IMG/VR virus record: IMGVR_UViG_3300012920_000180
Span: 1 to 29,090 of that record
Length of the DNA: 29,090 nt
Direction: 5' to 3' (one strand)
From: a virus
A program made the translations under genes and the position numbers. A model generated the notes under the pieces. The model was not told the origin of the DNA. It made no database searches and worked only from the letters and a program-made list of their open reading frames with translations. Each line of letters begins with the position of its first letter. The first letter of the stretch is position 1. Positions 23,288 through 28,693 of this stretch are shown piece by piece.

Positions 23288-23559
23288 GTAACCTCAACCT
23301 CATATTTTTCCATCAATGCCTCAGCTTGGTCAGCCAGGCGCTCGCGCAAATAAGCCTCGGTCATGACGCCGTGACCCTGCGCTTTGATATATTCCGGCAA
23401 ATTCTGCCAATTAACATCGTTCTCTGCCTGCATGTCGGTGCAGTACCTAATCACCGGCACACCGTACAGCTCAGCAATCCTAAACAGACCCATACCTTCT
23501 AAAATCAATCTGCGGATCTCAGCATCAGCCTGCTGCAGGGCATACTCACGCCGGGTCAT
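23263..23559 (-). CDS. Unknown early protein with HTH-like N-terminus
   Basis: 98 aa from ATG 23559, chosen because it overlaps the methyltransferase stop as ATGA; another ATG two codons upstream exists. The N-terminal QQADAEIRRLILEGMGLFRI followed by AELYGVPVIRYCTD looks like a helix-turn-helix of the resolvase or transposase kind, and the C-terminal half is helical (AYLRERLADQAEALMEKYEV). It sits in the early block among nuclease, zinc-ribbon and methyltransferase genes. No family is assigned. Confidence 0.6.
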   Translation of the reverse strand: MTRREYALQQADAEIRRLILEGMGLFRIAELYGVPVIRYCTDMQAENDVNWQNLPEYIKAQGHGVMTEAYLRERLADQAEALMEKYEVEVTWLDAKRA

Positions 23560-24086
23560 ATCCAACCCAGCTGGGGCGTACCGCTCCAGTCCTTACGCCA
23601 TACCATCCAGCAGAACGCCATCTTTCCGCTGCCATACCAGCTTTCATCATGGTCGCCACGAATCATGGTCAGCCTTTGACTGAAAACGTAAACAGCTGCC
23701 GGCGGGTGCTTGCTATACAGCGTCTGATACCGTGCCTTGCCCTCTAGGAAGGCCAGCCGTAGCAACCAGGCGTGTTTCTCTACACCCAGGTCTATGGCAT
23801 GGCTAATAAACTCACCAGCAAGTTTGTAAGGCGGGTTAGTGATGATAGTGTCGGCCAGGGGCTGACGTTCCATCAGAAAATCTATGTTGGTCTGGGCATC
23901 CGGGTAGCCGTAGCTGTTCAGGTCTGTGCTCACCACGTCATAGTCGTGCAGCTTCAGGTGCTCAGATATGGCGCCGTCACCACAGGCCGGCTCCCAGATA
24001 GCGCCTGTGAACTGTTCACAAGACAGCAACGCCTCGGTCGCTTGCGGCGGTGTTGGATACCAGTCGTCTTTCTGCCGGTCGCTCAT
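23556..24086 (-). CDS. DNA adenine-N6 methyltransferase (orphan)
   Basis: 176 aa from ATG 24086, chosen for its ATGA overlap with the zinc-ribbon gene; the frame runs 14 codons further up. Motifs: WYPTPPQATEALL (residues 9-21), typical of phage N6-adenine methyltransferases; SAM-binding motif I EPACGDGAIS at 32-41; TDLNSYGY in motif II; catalytic motif IV TNPPYK at 83-88; then KHAWLLRLAFLEG. It transfers a methyl group from S-adenosylmethionine to adenine N6 and may guard phage DNA from restriction or mark it. No cognate restriction enzyme gene is beside it, although a VRR-NUC nuclease is two genes upstream. The target site is unknown. Confidence 0.9.
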   Translation of the reverse strand: MSDRQKDDWYPTPPQATEALLSCEQFTGAIWEPACGDGAISEHLKLHDYDVVSTDLNSYGYPDAQTNIDFLMERQPLADTIITNPPYKLAGEFISHAIDLGVEKHAWLLRLAFLEGKARYQTLYSKHPPAAVYVFSQRLTMIRGDHDESWYGSGKMAFCWMVWRKDWSGTPQLGWI

Positions 24087-24322
24087 GCCGTCCACCCCTT
24101 GCCGTCGCAGCGGTAGCAGCTCGTCCATTGCACACAGCCATAGCCGTCAGGCTCGCGCACCATGCCGTCCTTACATTCATCACAGGGTTTTACAGCTATG
24201 CCCAGGCCACAAGTATTGCAAACAACCAGGCCGCCCTCGCGGTCGGGCAGTGCCGTTTCACACTTTGGGCAATGACCCCAGCGGAGCCTGGTGTGCCATG
24301 TGCCGTCGCCGTTCACCATCAT
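24083..24322 (-). CDS. Zinc-ribbon protein with three CxxC-type pairs
   Basis: 79 aa with CPKC, CNTC, CDEC and CYRC pairs (…WGHCPKCETALPD…, …VVCNTCGLGI…, …VKPCDECKDG…, …SCYRCDGKGW). The last part resembles the DnaJ-type CxxCxGxG zinc finger. Such proteins bind nucleic acid or partner proteins. It overlaps both neighbours by four bases (ATGA), so it is co-translated with the nuclease and the methyltransferase. No particular function is claimed. Confidence 0.75.
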   Translation of the reverse strand: MMVNGDGTWHTRLRWGHCPKCETALPDREGGLVVCNTCGLGIAVKPCDECKDGMVREPDGYGCVQWTSCYRCDGKGWTA

Positions 24323-24708
24323 ACCCCTGCCCTCAGTTTGACCAGCGGCTCCAGTATTTCGTGAACCTGTTCGATAGACCGGGCCAGCCCCCAGTGACAG
24401 CCGGCAAGTAACAGCCGAGACTTCATCTCTTCTTGATTCGCATTGAGCTTGCCGCCCTTGGGGCGCTTCAGCTCTATAAAGATTGACGTGCTGATGCCAA
24501 CCCTCGACTGGTCACCCGGCACAAATATCTCCAGGTCAGGCCAGCCATACTGCGTACCCATCTGACGCAGCTTGCGCTTGAACGCCACATGCCGGCGCCC
24601 TTCATTCGGGCTGTGATGGAACACACAACCAGGCGGCAGCGCTACGTTCAGCCAATCAACAACTCGTTTCTGTAGCTCGTCCTCAGTCTCGGCGTAGGTA
24701 GAAATCAT
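24319..24708 (-). CDS. VRR-NUC domain nuclease
   Basis: 129 aa, the full length of a stand-alone VRR-NUC protein. Conserved features: ETEDELQKRVVDWL (residues 7-20), HHSPNEGRR (31-39), MGTQYGWPDLEIF with Asp58, FIELKRPKGGKLNANQEE with the Glu79-x-Lys81 catalytic pair, and C-terminal CHWGLARSIEQVHEIL. This is the PD-(D/E)XK fold of phage and FAN1-type endonucleases that act on branched DNA. In phages it can replace a Holliday-junction resolvase or T7 gp3-type endonuclease. It overlaps the HTH gene upstream by 26 bases. Confidence 0.93.
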   Translation of the reverse strand: MISTYAETEDELQKRVVDWLNVALPPGCVFHHSPNEGRRHVAFKRKLRQMGTQYGWPDLEIFVPGDQSRVGISTSIFIELKRPKGGKLNANQEEMKSRLLLAGCHWGLARSIEQVHEILEPLVKLRAGV

Positions 24709-24895
24709 TAGGCATTACCTCACCCGCACTGATTTGAACAATGCGATCCATAAACAATTCGTTGGGAATCAGCCGGTCATCATGGCCATGCGGTAGGCAC
24801 CAGCGGCGCGACACAGTCGCATGTGATGCACCTACTTGCCTGGCTAATTCGCTGTATGACCAGCCCTTCTTTTTTCTGAAATCATCGAGTGTCAT
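24683..24895 (-). CDS. Cro-like HTH transcriptional regulator
   Basis: 70 aa: LDDFRKKKGWSYSELARQVG, then ASHATVSRRWCLPHGHDDRL, a helix-turn-helix of the lambda-repressor class (ELARQVGASHATVSRRW). The C-terminus is short, with no extra domain, as in Cro proteins. It is divergent from the CI-like repressor at 24985 and is the first gene of the leftward block, i.e. in the cro position of a lambdoid switch. No Shine-Dalgarno is evident before the ATG, so translation may be weak or start near the message end. Confidence 0.82.
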   Translation of the reverse strand: MTLDDFRKKKGWSYSELARQVGASHATVSRRWCLPHGHDDRLIPNELFMDRIVQISAGEVMPNDFYLRRD

Positions 24896-24915
24896 GCGTA
24901 TCGTGTTAACATACC

Positions 24916-24944
24916 TTGACGTATGCCGTCTAGCACATTATCTT
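24916..24944 (+). promoter_or_regulatory. Promoter and operator for the CI-like repressor
   Basis: TTGACG (24916-24921), 17-base spacer, TATCTT (24939-24944). The palindrome GACG-N5-CGTC (24918-24930) overlaps the -35, and an inverted repeat CATAC-N6-GTATG (24910-24925) overlaps it again. An rbs (AAGGTGG, 24972-24978) follows, six bases before ATG 24985. Confidence 0.65.
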
Positions 24945-24965
24945 CTCTTTATGTATTTAACGGAA
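24937..24965 (-). promoter_or_regulatory. Leftward promoter facing the repressor promoter
   Basis: Read leftward: weak -35 TTCCGT (24965-24960), 17-base spacer, good -10 GATAAT (24942-24937). Its -10 overlaps the rightward -10 by four bases (24939-24942), so the two promoters cannot be used together. Transcription would cross the operator at 24918-24930 and enter the Cro-like gene. Confidence 0.45.
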
Positions 24966-24984
24966 ACCGACAAGGTGGTACACT

Positions 24985-25650
24985 ATGTGGATGGCAAATA
25001 ACCTCGAAGTAATGATTGCCAAAGCTGGCATGACAAAAAGAGAAGTGGCGGCCCTCAAAGGTATTACGCCTGAGACCTTGTCGCGGCATGTCCACGGCAA
25101 GATACAGATGACGCTGCAGGACGCCGAGCAATACGGCAAGATCCTTGACTGCTTGCCCCAGGATGTTTTGTTCGCAACAAAGCCTATACCTATTATGGGT
25201 TATGTACACATTACTATGGACAATGTGTTTCAAAGAGAGATTGCAGCTGGCAAAAGAATGGGCAAGGCATACGCAAACGCCTCAAGAACAGACCGTTGCG
25301 CCGCTGTGGTATACAGCGCAGATGAAGGCTATGCCGGCAGATGGTATCATTACAGAAATGCAATAGCTTTGGTGCAGAGAGACCCTATTGAAAAAGAAAA
25401 TATCAGCCCTGACGCTATCATGAACGAATCATTCGTACTGGCCGAAGAGGTGCCAAGCGAAACAGATAACATATGTCACACAAGATTGTTCACTGGCATT
25501 ATCTACCCTGAACCCGGCGGCACATACACAGTGCATACTTTACCCAACGACAAAGTGCGAAAAGGCCTTAAACTTGTATGGGCAACGCCGGTTCTCTCTA
25601 TTACGTTCAGGCCTGACCTTAGAGACATTTCGATAGTTTACGATAAGTGA
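24985..25650 (+). CDS. CI-like repressor with HTH domain
   Basis: 221 aa. Residues about 5-60 are an HTH of the Cro/CI class (LEVMIAKAGMTKREVAALKG, then ITPETLSRHVHGKI). The rest is a C-terminal domain ending YPEPGGTYTVHTLPNDK and WATPVLSITFRPDLRDI. I see no clear Ala-Gly cleavage site or Ser/Lys dyad of LexA/S24 type, so SOS-type autocleavage is not supported. The first ATG (24985) has the best-spaced Shine-Dalgarno. It is divergent from the Cro-like gene and probably binds the GAC-N7-GTC palindrome in its own promoter and in that of the exonuclease operon. I infer a lysogeny or early-gene control role. Confidence 0.8.
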   Translation: MWMANNLEVMIAKAGMTKREVAALKGITPETLSRHVHGKIQMTLQDAEQYGKILDCLPQDVLFATKPIPIMGYVHITMDNVFQREIAAGKRMGKAYANASRTDRCAAVVYSADEGYAGRWYHYRNAIALVQRDPIEKENISPDAIMNESFVLAEEVPSETDNICHTRLFTGIIYPEPGGTYTVHTLPNDKVRKGLKLVWATPVLSITFRPDLRDISIVYDK

Positions 25651-25652
25651 GC

Positions 25653-25682
25653 TTGACATATAACGTCATGTTGTAATACGTT
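25653..25682 (+). promoter_or_regulatory. Promoter and operator for the recombination operon
   Basis: A perfect -35, TTGACA (25653-25658), overlaps GACA-N5-CGTC (25655-25667), which matches the repressor operator in spacing and register. TAATAC (25674-25679) would be the -10 with a short 15-base spacer; TACGTT (25677-25682) gives 18. AACGT-N11-ACGTT (25662-25682) is a further inverted repeat. Confidence 0.5.
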
Positions 25683-25685
25683 TTA

Positions 25686-25703
25686 TCCCATTCAAGTATG
25701 GGA
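25686..25703 (+). promoter_or_regulatory. Hairpin over the exonuclease ribosome-binding site
   Basis: TCCCAT (25686-25691) pairs perfectly with ATGGGA (25698-25703) across the loop TCAAGT. The right arm contains the upstream ATG (25698) and most of the Shine-Dalgarno GGGAG (25700-25704) used by ATG 25713. Formation of the stem would block initiation. Confidence 0.55.
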
Positions 25704-25712
25704 GAAACTATT

Positions 25713-26654
25713 ATGCTACATGACGTGCCGGACTGGGCATCGCGCCACAATGTGCGTACCCACTCCAATCCTCGCTCGAAAGACAGAGCAAAAAACCTTT
25801 TTGAAAAGACACACATCAGGCCCATAGTCGGTGCGGCCTTCGATGTGTTGCGGGACACTAACGCCTCAGACGCTGACAAGCTGCGCGCCAAAGATATCCT
25901 GCACCGCCTGCACGATAGGCGCAGCTCGGCTAATATGGAAGCCGGCAAGGCCACGCAGACAATCACTGACCTACGCCTGGTCATGGATGAGCGGGGCGAG
26001 ACCCTGACAATGGCTGATGCTACTCTTGCCGGCGTTGAGCAGCTGCACAGCTACAAGCCGAAAGATGAAGACGACGCAGCCCGGAAAGATAAATACCTGG
26101 AAGAGCTGCCCCTGGTCGCAGAACACGCCATAAAAGGCCTGCAAGAGGCTATGGCTAGCGACAACAGGATCCTGGGTGAAATGCAGCTGCTGGGCGCCCT
26201 GCCCGGCACAGCGCTGCCTTACGACACGCGCCCGGACTATGCCAACCGGGGCGACCTCAAAACAAAATGGTCAAAGCGAAACGCTAAAAGCAAATCTGGT
26301 TGGACAGCTGCCGGCTTGCCTAGCTCTCTGACTGGCATGTTCGATATGAACAATGTCTACCAGGTAGCCGGGTTCTGGGCGCTGAACGGCCACCGGCCAC
26401 CGTTCTTGTTGTACGCTAATGCCACCGACTACCGGCTATTTACGCCGGAGAACGCGCCCGAGCTGCGCGACGATTTCCTGCAGGACGTGCTCAACGACAT
26501 TATTCTGCAGTGCAAAACCACCGAAAACATCTTGCGCGCCGCCAGCACCAAAGATGAGCTGCTGGGCCTGGTCGCGCCTGACTGGCAGGCAATCTACTGG
26601 CAGGAACCTGAAACCTACCTGGCTGAGGCCCGGAAAATATGGAGTGTGCAATGA
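25713..26654 (+). CDS. PD-(D/E)XK exonuclease (RecB/Cas4-like)
   Basis: 313 aa from ATG 25713, eight bases after GGGAG; ATG 25698 lies inside the hairpin and lacks its own Shine-Dalgarno. Nuclease core: RPDY with Asp175, GDLKTK with Asp181-x-Lys183, then NVYQVAGFWALNGHRPPFLL, where Gln217 and the aromatics fit motif IV (QxxxY/F), and LLYANATDYRLF. The N-terminal half is helical. Phage exonucleases of this type resect DNA ends for annealing-based recombination; an ERF/Rad52-like candidate is three genes downstream. The Asp to DxK spacing is shorter than in lambda exonuclease, so a Cas4-like variant is likely. The subclass is uncertain. Confidence 0.72.
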   Translation: MLHDVPDWASRHNVRTHSNPRSKDRAKNLFEKTHIRPIVGAAFDVLRDTNASDADKLRAKDILHRLHDRRSSANMEAGKATQTITDLRLVMDERGETLTMADATLAGVEQLHSYKPKDEDDAARKDKYLEELPLVAEHAIKGLQEAMASDNRILGEMQLLGALPGTALPYDTRPDYANRGDLKTKWSKRNAKSKSGWTAAGLPSSLTGMFDMNNVYQVAGFWALNGHRPPFLLYANATDYRLFTPENAPELRDDFLQDVLNDIILQCKTTENILRAASTKDELLGLVAPDWQAIYWQEPETYLAEARKIWSVQ

Positions 26655-26761
26655 CTAAATGGGAATGGATAAAAGAAATTATTGGCGGCTTAGCCTTCGC
26701 TCTGCTCATGGCTGAGATTTACTTTTTATTGTGGGTGCTCGCACCAGAAGGGAGCTGGTAA
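26651..26761 (+). CDS. 36-aa single-pass membrane peptide
   Basis: MTKWEWIKEIIGGLAFALLM followed by AEIYFLLWVLAPEGSW. After a short amphipathic start, about 20 hydrophobic residues (IIGG to VLA) form one membrane span, with the positive residues before it and the acidic residue after it. ATGA overlaps the exonuclease stop, and its own stop overlaps the next ATG (TAATG), so it is embedded in a tightly coupled operon. Function is unknown; holin-like or superinfection-exclusion roles are possible but not shown. Confidence 0.7.
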   Translation: MTKWEWIKEIIGGLAFALLMAEIYFLLWVLAPEGSW

Positions 26762-27111
26762 TGGTACAGCAAGACCTTCTTGAATGGCCTGGCGACCCTG
26801 GCCCTAACGTCCACAAAAACGCCAAAGACACTGAGCTGGCAGCAGCTGAGTTTATCGCACCTAAAGTCACTGGACTGAGGCTACAAGCCCTGCAAAGCCT
26901 CGCCTCAGCCCAGCCCGGCCTGACTGGTAGCCAGGTTGCCGACAGGATGGGCGCTTGGCTGTACAGCGTCAAGCCTCGGCTGACAGAGCTGCAACGCATG
27001 GGCCTGGTCGAAGACAGCGGCGAGCGCGCAAAGAATGAACGTAAACGCCAAGAGGTTGTCTGGAAAATCACCGACGCCGGCATTGAATTTCTGGAGAATA
27101 TGAATGGCTGA
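26761..27111 (+). CDS. Winged-helix DNA-binding protein
   Basis: 116 aa from ATG 26761, with GAAGGGAG upstream and TAATG coupling; the frame is open ten codons further up, inside the membrane-peptide gene. Residues about 40-112 form a winged helix: LQALQSLASAQPGLTGSQVA, DRMGAWLYSVKPRLTELQRM, GLVEDSGERAKNERKRQEVV and WKITDAGIEFLENM, i.e. recognition helix, wing and closing helix, as in MarR-like and replication-associated proteins. It may regulate the recombination operon or bind DNA in replication. It overlaps the next gene by eight bases. Confidence 0.75.
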   Translation: MVQQDLLEWPGDPGPNVHKNAKDTELAAAEFIAPKVTGLRLQALQSLASAQPGLTGSQVADRMGAWLYSVKPRLTELQRMGLVEDSGERAKNERKRQEVVWKITDAGIEFLENMNG

Positions 27112-27775
27112 TATACCCGACAAGTTGAAAGAAATTTTTCAGGCAATAGGTCTCACAAGAGACCAAGCCACCTGGGATTGCCACGGCACCCCGGTTGCGC
27201 TGCACAAAGCGCTGGAACAGGTCGCTGCCCATCAGGGAATAACCTTCGACCCCCCGGTCATGATTGAGGCTAACGCCGAGAAAAAGACAGTTGTCATGCA
27301 AGTGTCTGGCCGGCTTGGCGACAATGTCGAATGGTCTGTGGGTGAGGCTACGCCCTACAACAACAAGAACAGCTACCCCTACGCTATGGCAGAGAAGCGC
27401 GCAAAAGACCGCGTGATTCTAAAGCTCATTGGCGTAGCCGGGTTTGTCTATTCAGAAGATGAGGCTGACGATTTCAAAGAAAACCGGCCTGCAGATATGG
27501 GTGGTGCGCCACAACCACAGGCTAAACCACCGAAGCAAACGCCGGAGCCGCCGGCATTGGAAGATATCCCCTTCGATGAGAACCCCTGGCGGGACTGGGT
27601 TGACCAAGAGAAAAGACGGATTGATGCAAAGGAAAACATCAACGGTCTGCTCGGCTGGGCGCGCAGTACAGAGAAGGCAAGGCAAGACCTTTTTGATGCT
27701 GACAGAGAGCTGTGCGCTGAGCTCAAAGATCACTACGCAGCGCGATATGACACACTTAATTCAGGAGTAAGATAA
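27104..27775 (+). CDS. Probable ERF/Rad52-like single-strand annealing protein
   Basis: 223 aa. The conserved block GTPVALHKALEQVAAHQGIT, ..VQVSGRLGDNVEWSVGEA and PYNNKNSYPYAMAEKRAKDR followed by VILKLIGVAGFVYSEDEADD resembles a phage family with the YPYAMAEKRAKDRV motif, which I associate with ERF/Rad52-type recombination proteins. A Pro-rich linker (about residues 135-155) leads to a helical C-terminus (DWVDQEKRRIDAKENINGLL). Neighbours (a PD-(D/E)XK exonuclease and a winged-helix protein) support an exonuclease plus annealing-protein pair, as in lambda Red. The assignment is an inference from motif and context; an unrelated DNA-binding role is possible. Confidence 0.5.
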   Translation: MADIPDKLKEIFQAIGLTRDQATWDCHGTPVALHKALEQVAAHQGITFDPPVMIEANAEKKTVVMQVSGRLGDNVEWSVGEATPYNNKNSYPYAMAEKRAKDRVILKLIGVAGFVYSEDEADDFKENRPADMGGAPQPQAKPPKQTPEPPALEDIPFDENPWRDWVDQEKRRIDAKENINGLLGWARSTEKARQDLFDADRELCAELKDHYAARYDTLNSGVR

Positions 27776-28161
27776 TGCCGCACTTTTCACGTTCAAAATT
27801 TAAGATGAGGGGTAACGTCCAGATGATGGATGAAACCGGCGAATACATTGAATACCGGGGTATCGCCTTTATTCAGTTTCGTACTGAATGGGATGACCAG
27901 GCAAAGCGCTTCACGCCAATGACTGCAGAGCAAAAGAAAATATGTGAAGACTTGCACCAGCAGTTGTCTGATGCCGGCGTCGAGCTCGGCGTCACTGTAT
28001 CGCAGCGGGTGCCGGGCGTTGAAGATGTCCGGGACTACCCAAAGGTCATGCAGTTTCAGCTGATGGTCAATGACCCGCAGGGCTACACGCCAGCGCCTAC
28101 GCCTGCAGCTGCACCGGCTCAAAGCTATGAGGCAGCCAAAGGGGGCGGAAATGGATGGTAA
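27775..28161 (+). CDS. Unknown small protein, possible single-stranded DNA-binding role
   Basis: 128 aa: SKFKMRGNVQMMDETGEYIE, YRGIAFIQFRTEWDDQAKRF, then helical QKKICEDLHQQLSDAGVELG and the strand VTVSQRVPGVEDVRDYPKVM. The tail after residue 108 is Pro/Ala-rich and disordered (TPAPTPAAAPAQS) and ends GGGNGW. A beta core with a flexible tail ending in an aromatic residue recalls SSB-type proteins, but the tail lacks the acidic tip, so this is only a suggestion. It starts at TAATG from the annealing-protein candidate. Confidence 0.6.
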   Translation: MPHFSRSKFKMRGNVQMMDETGEYIEYRGIAFIQFRTEWDDQAKRFTPMTAEQKKICEDLHQQLSDAGVELGVTVSQRVPGVEDVRDYPKVMQFQLMVNDPQGYTPAPTPAAAPAQSYEAAKGGGNGW

Positions 28162-28411
28162 CCTTTTCACACTGCATGAAGCAGCTGCGTACCTTTTTGG
28201 GGAAGACACAGACGCGAGCTACAAACGGACGTGGCGCCTTATTAAAAGCAATGACGTCCCAACGGTCAAAACTGGCAAGAAAATCTATGTCGCACGAGCT
28301 GTCCTTGACGACGTCTGCGGAATTTCTGGTGTACCCGGTGCCGGGCAAGGTCTGCGCGATAGTGCTTGGCCAATTCGTGACCAGAAAAGCGACAGCGGGA
28401 GAGCTGGATGA
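28151..28411 (+). CDS. Excisionase-like (MerR-type HTH) DNA-binding protein
   Basis: 86 aa from ATG 28151, which lies inside the end of the previous gene (11-base overlap). NLFTLHEAAAYLFGEDTDAS, YKRTWRLIKSNDVPTVKTGK and KIYVARAVLDDV match the helix-turn-helix plus wing of excisionase/MerR-type small proteins. The C-terminal 30 residues (GISGVPGAGQGLRDSAWPIR) look loose and share their DNA with another frame. Likely role: DNA bending or regulation. No integrase is in the window, so excisionase function is not shown. Confidence 0.75.
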   Translation: MDGNLFTLHEAAAYLFGEDTDASYKRTWRLIKSNDVPTVKTGKKIYVARAVLDDVCGISGVPGAGQGLRDSAWPIRDQKSDSGRAG

Positions 28412-28469
28412 CCTCGCATTTCGATTCCACCAGGCAGCCAGGGAGACCAGAAGACAGGCCCAAGATTGA
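28287..28469 (+). CDS. Possible nested small protein in an alternative frame
   Basis: 60 aa from ATG 28287: MSHELSLTTSAEFLVYPVPG, then KVCAIVLGQFVTRKATAGEL and DDLAFRFHQAARETRRQAQD. It looks like an ordinary folded protein with good codon use, although it overlaps both the HTH gene and the next small gene in different frames. The Shine-Dalgarno is weak (AAGAAAA). The same frame is open from 28155. It may be a real overlapping gene or a chance frame. Confidence 0.45.
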   Translation: MSHELSLTTSAEFLVYPVPGKVCAIVLGQFVTRKATAGELDDLAFRFHQAARETRRQAQD

Positions 28470-28668
28470 CACAGATATACCGATACCAAAAAGTCGCCGC
28501 GTGTCTAAATATCAATGGGTAACCGAGCTGGAAGTTGGCCATAGTTTTGTGATTGAAGAATCAAAACGGTTTCAACCAGAACGAATAGCCAAATTAAACG
28601 GCATGAAGCTGCAAGGCACGAGAATAGGGCAAGAGCCCGGCATGTTGCGGATGTGGCGAGCAAAATAA
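28408..28668 (+). CDS. Small protein of unknown function
   Basis: 86 aa: a Pro/Arg-rich, disordered N-terminus (HFDSTRQPGRPEDRPKIDTD) and a compact C-terminal part (VSKYQWVTELEVGHSFVIEE, then SKRFQPERIAKLNGMKLQGT and RIGQEPGMLRMWRAK) that resembles short phage-encoded DNA-binding or regulator-like domains. It starts with ATGA overlapping the HTH gene and has GGGAGAG upstream. It is the last rightward gene before the bidirectional terminator. Confidence 0.65.
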   Translation: MTSHFDSTRQPGRPEDRPKIDTDIPIPKSRRVSKYQWVTELEVGHSFVIEESKRFQPERIAKLNGMKLQGTRIGQEPGMLRMWRAK

Positions 28669-28671
28669 AAG

Positions 28672-28693
28672 AAGGGGCGCTGAGGCGCCCCTT
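28672..28693. terminator. Bidirectional intrinsic terminator between convergent genes
   Basis: AAGGGGCGC (28672-28680), loop TGAG, GCGCCCCTT (28685-28693): nine perfect pairs. The leftward transcript is followed by CTTTTATTTT (28671-28662), a good U-tract; the rightward transcript has only CTT and a short ACTCTGT. It closes the rightward operon and the convergent gene to its right. Confidence 0.85.

Noticed and set aside
28070-28150. Upstream extension of the excisionase-like gene to 28070
   Set aside because: The added part lies in the Pro/Ala-rich tail of the previous gene, and the HTH domain starts cleanly at ATG 28151.
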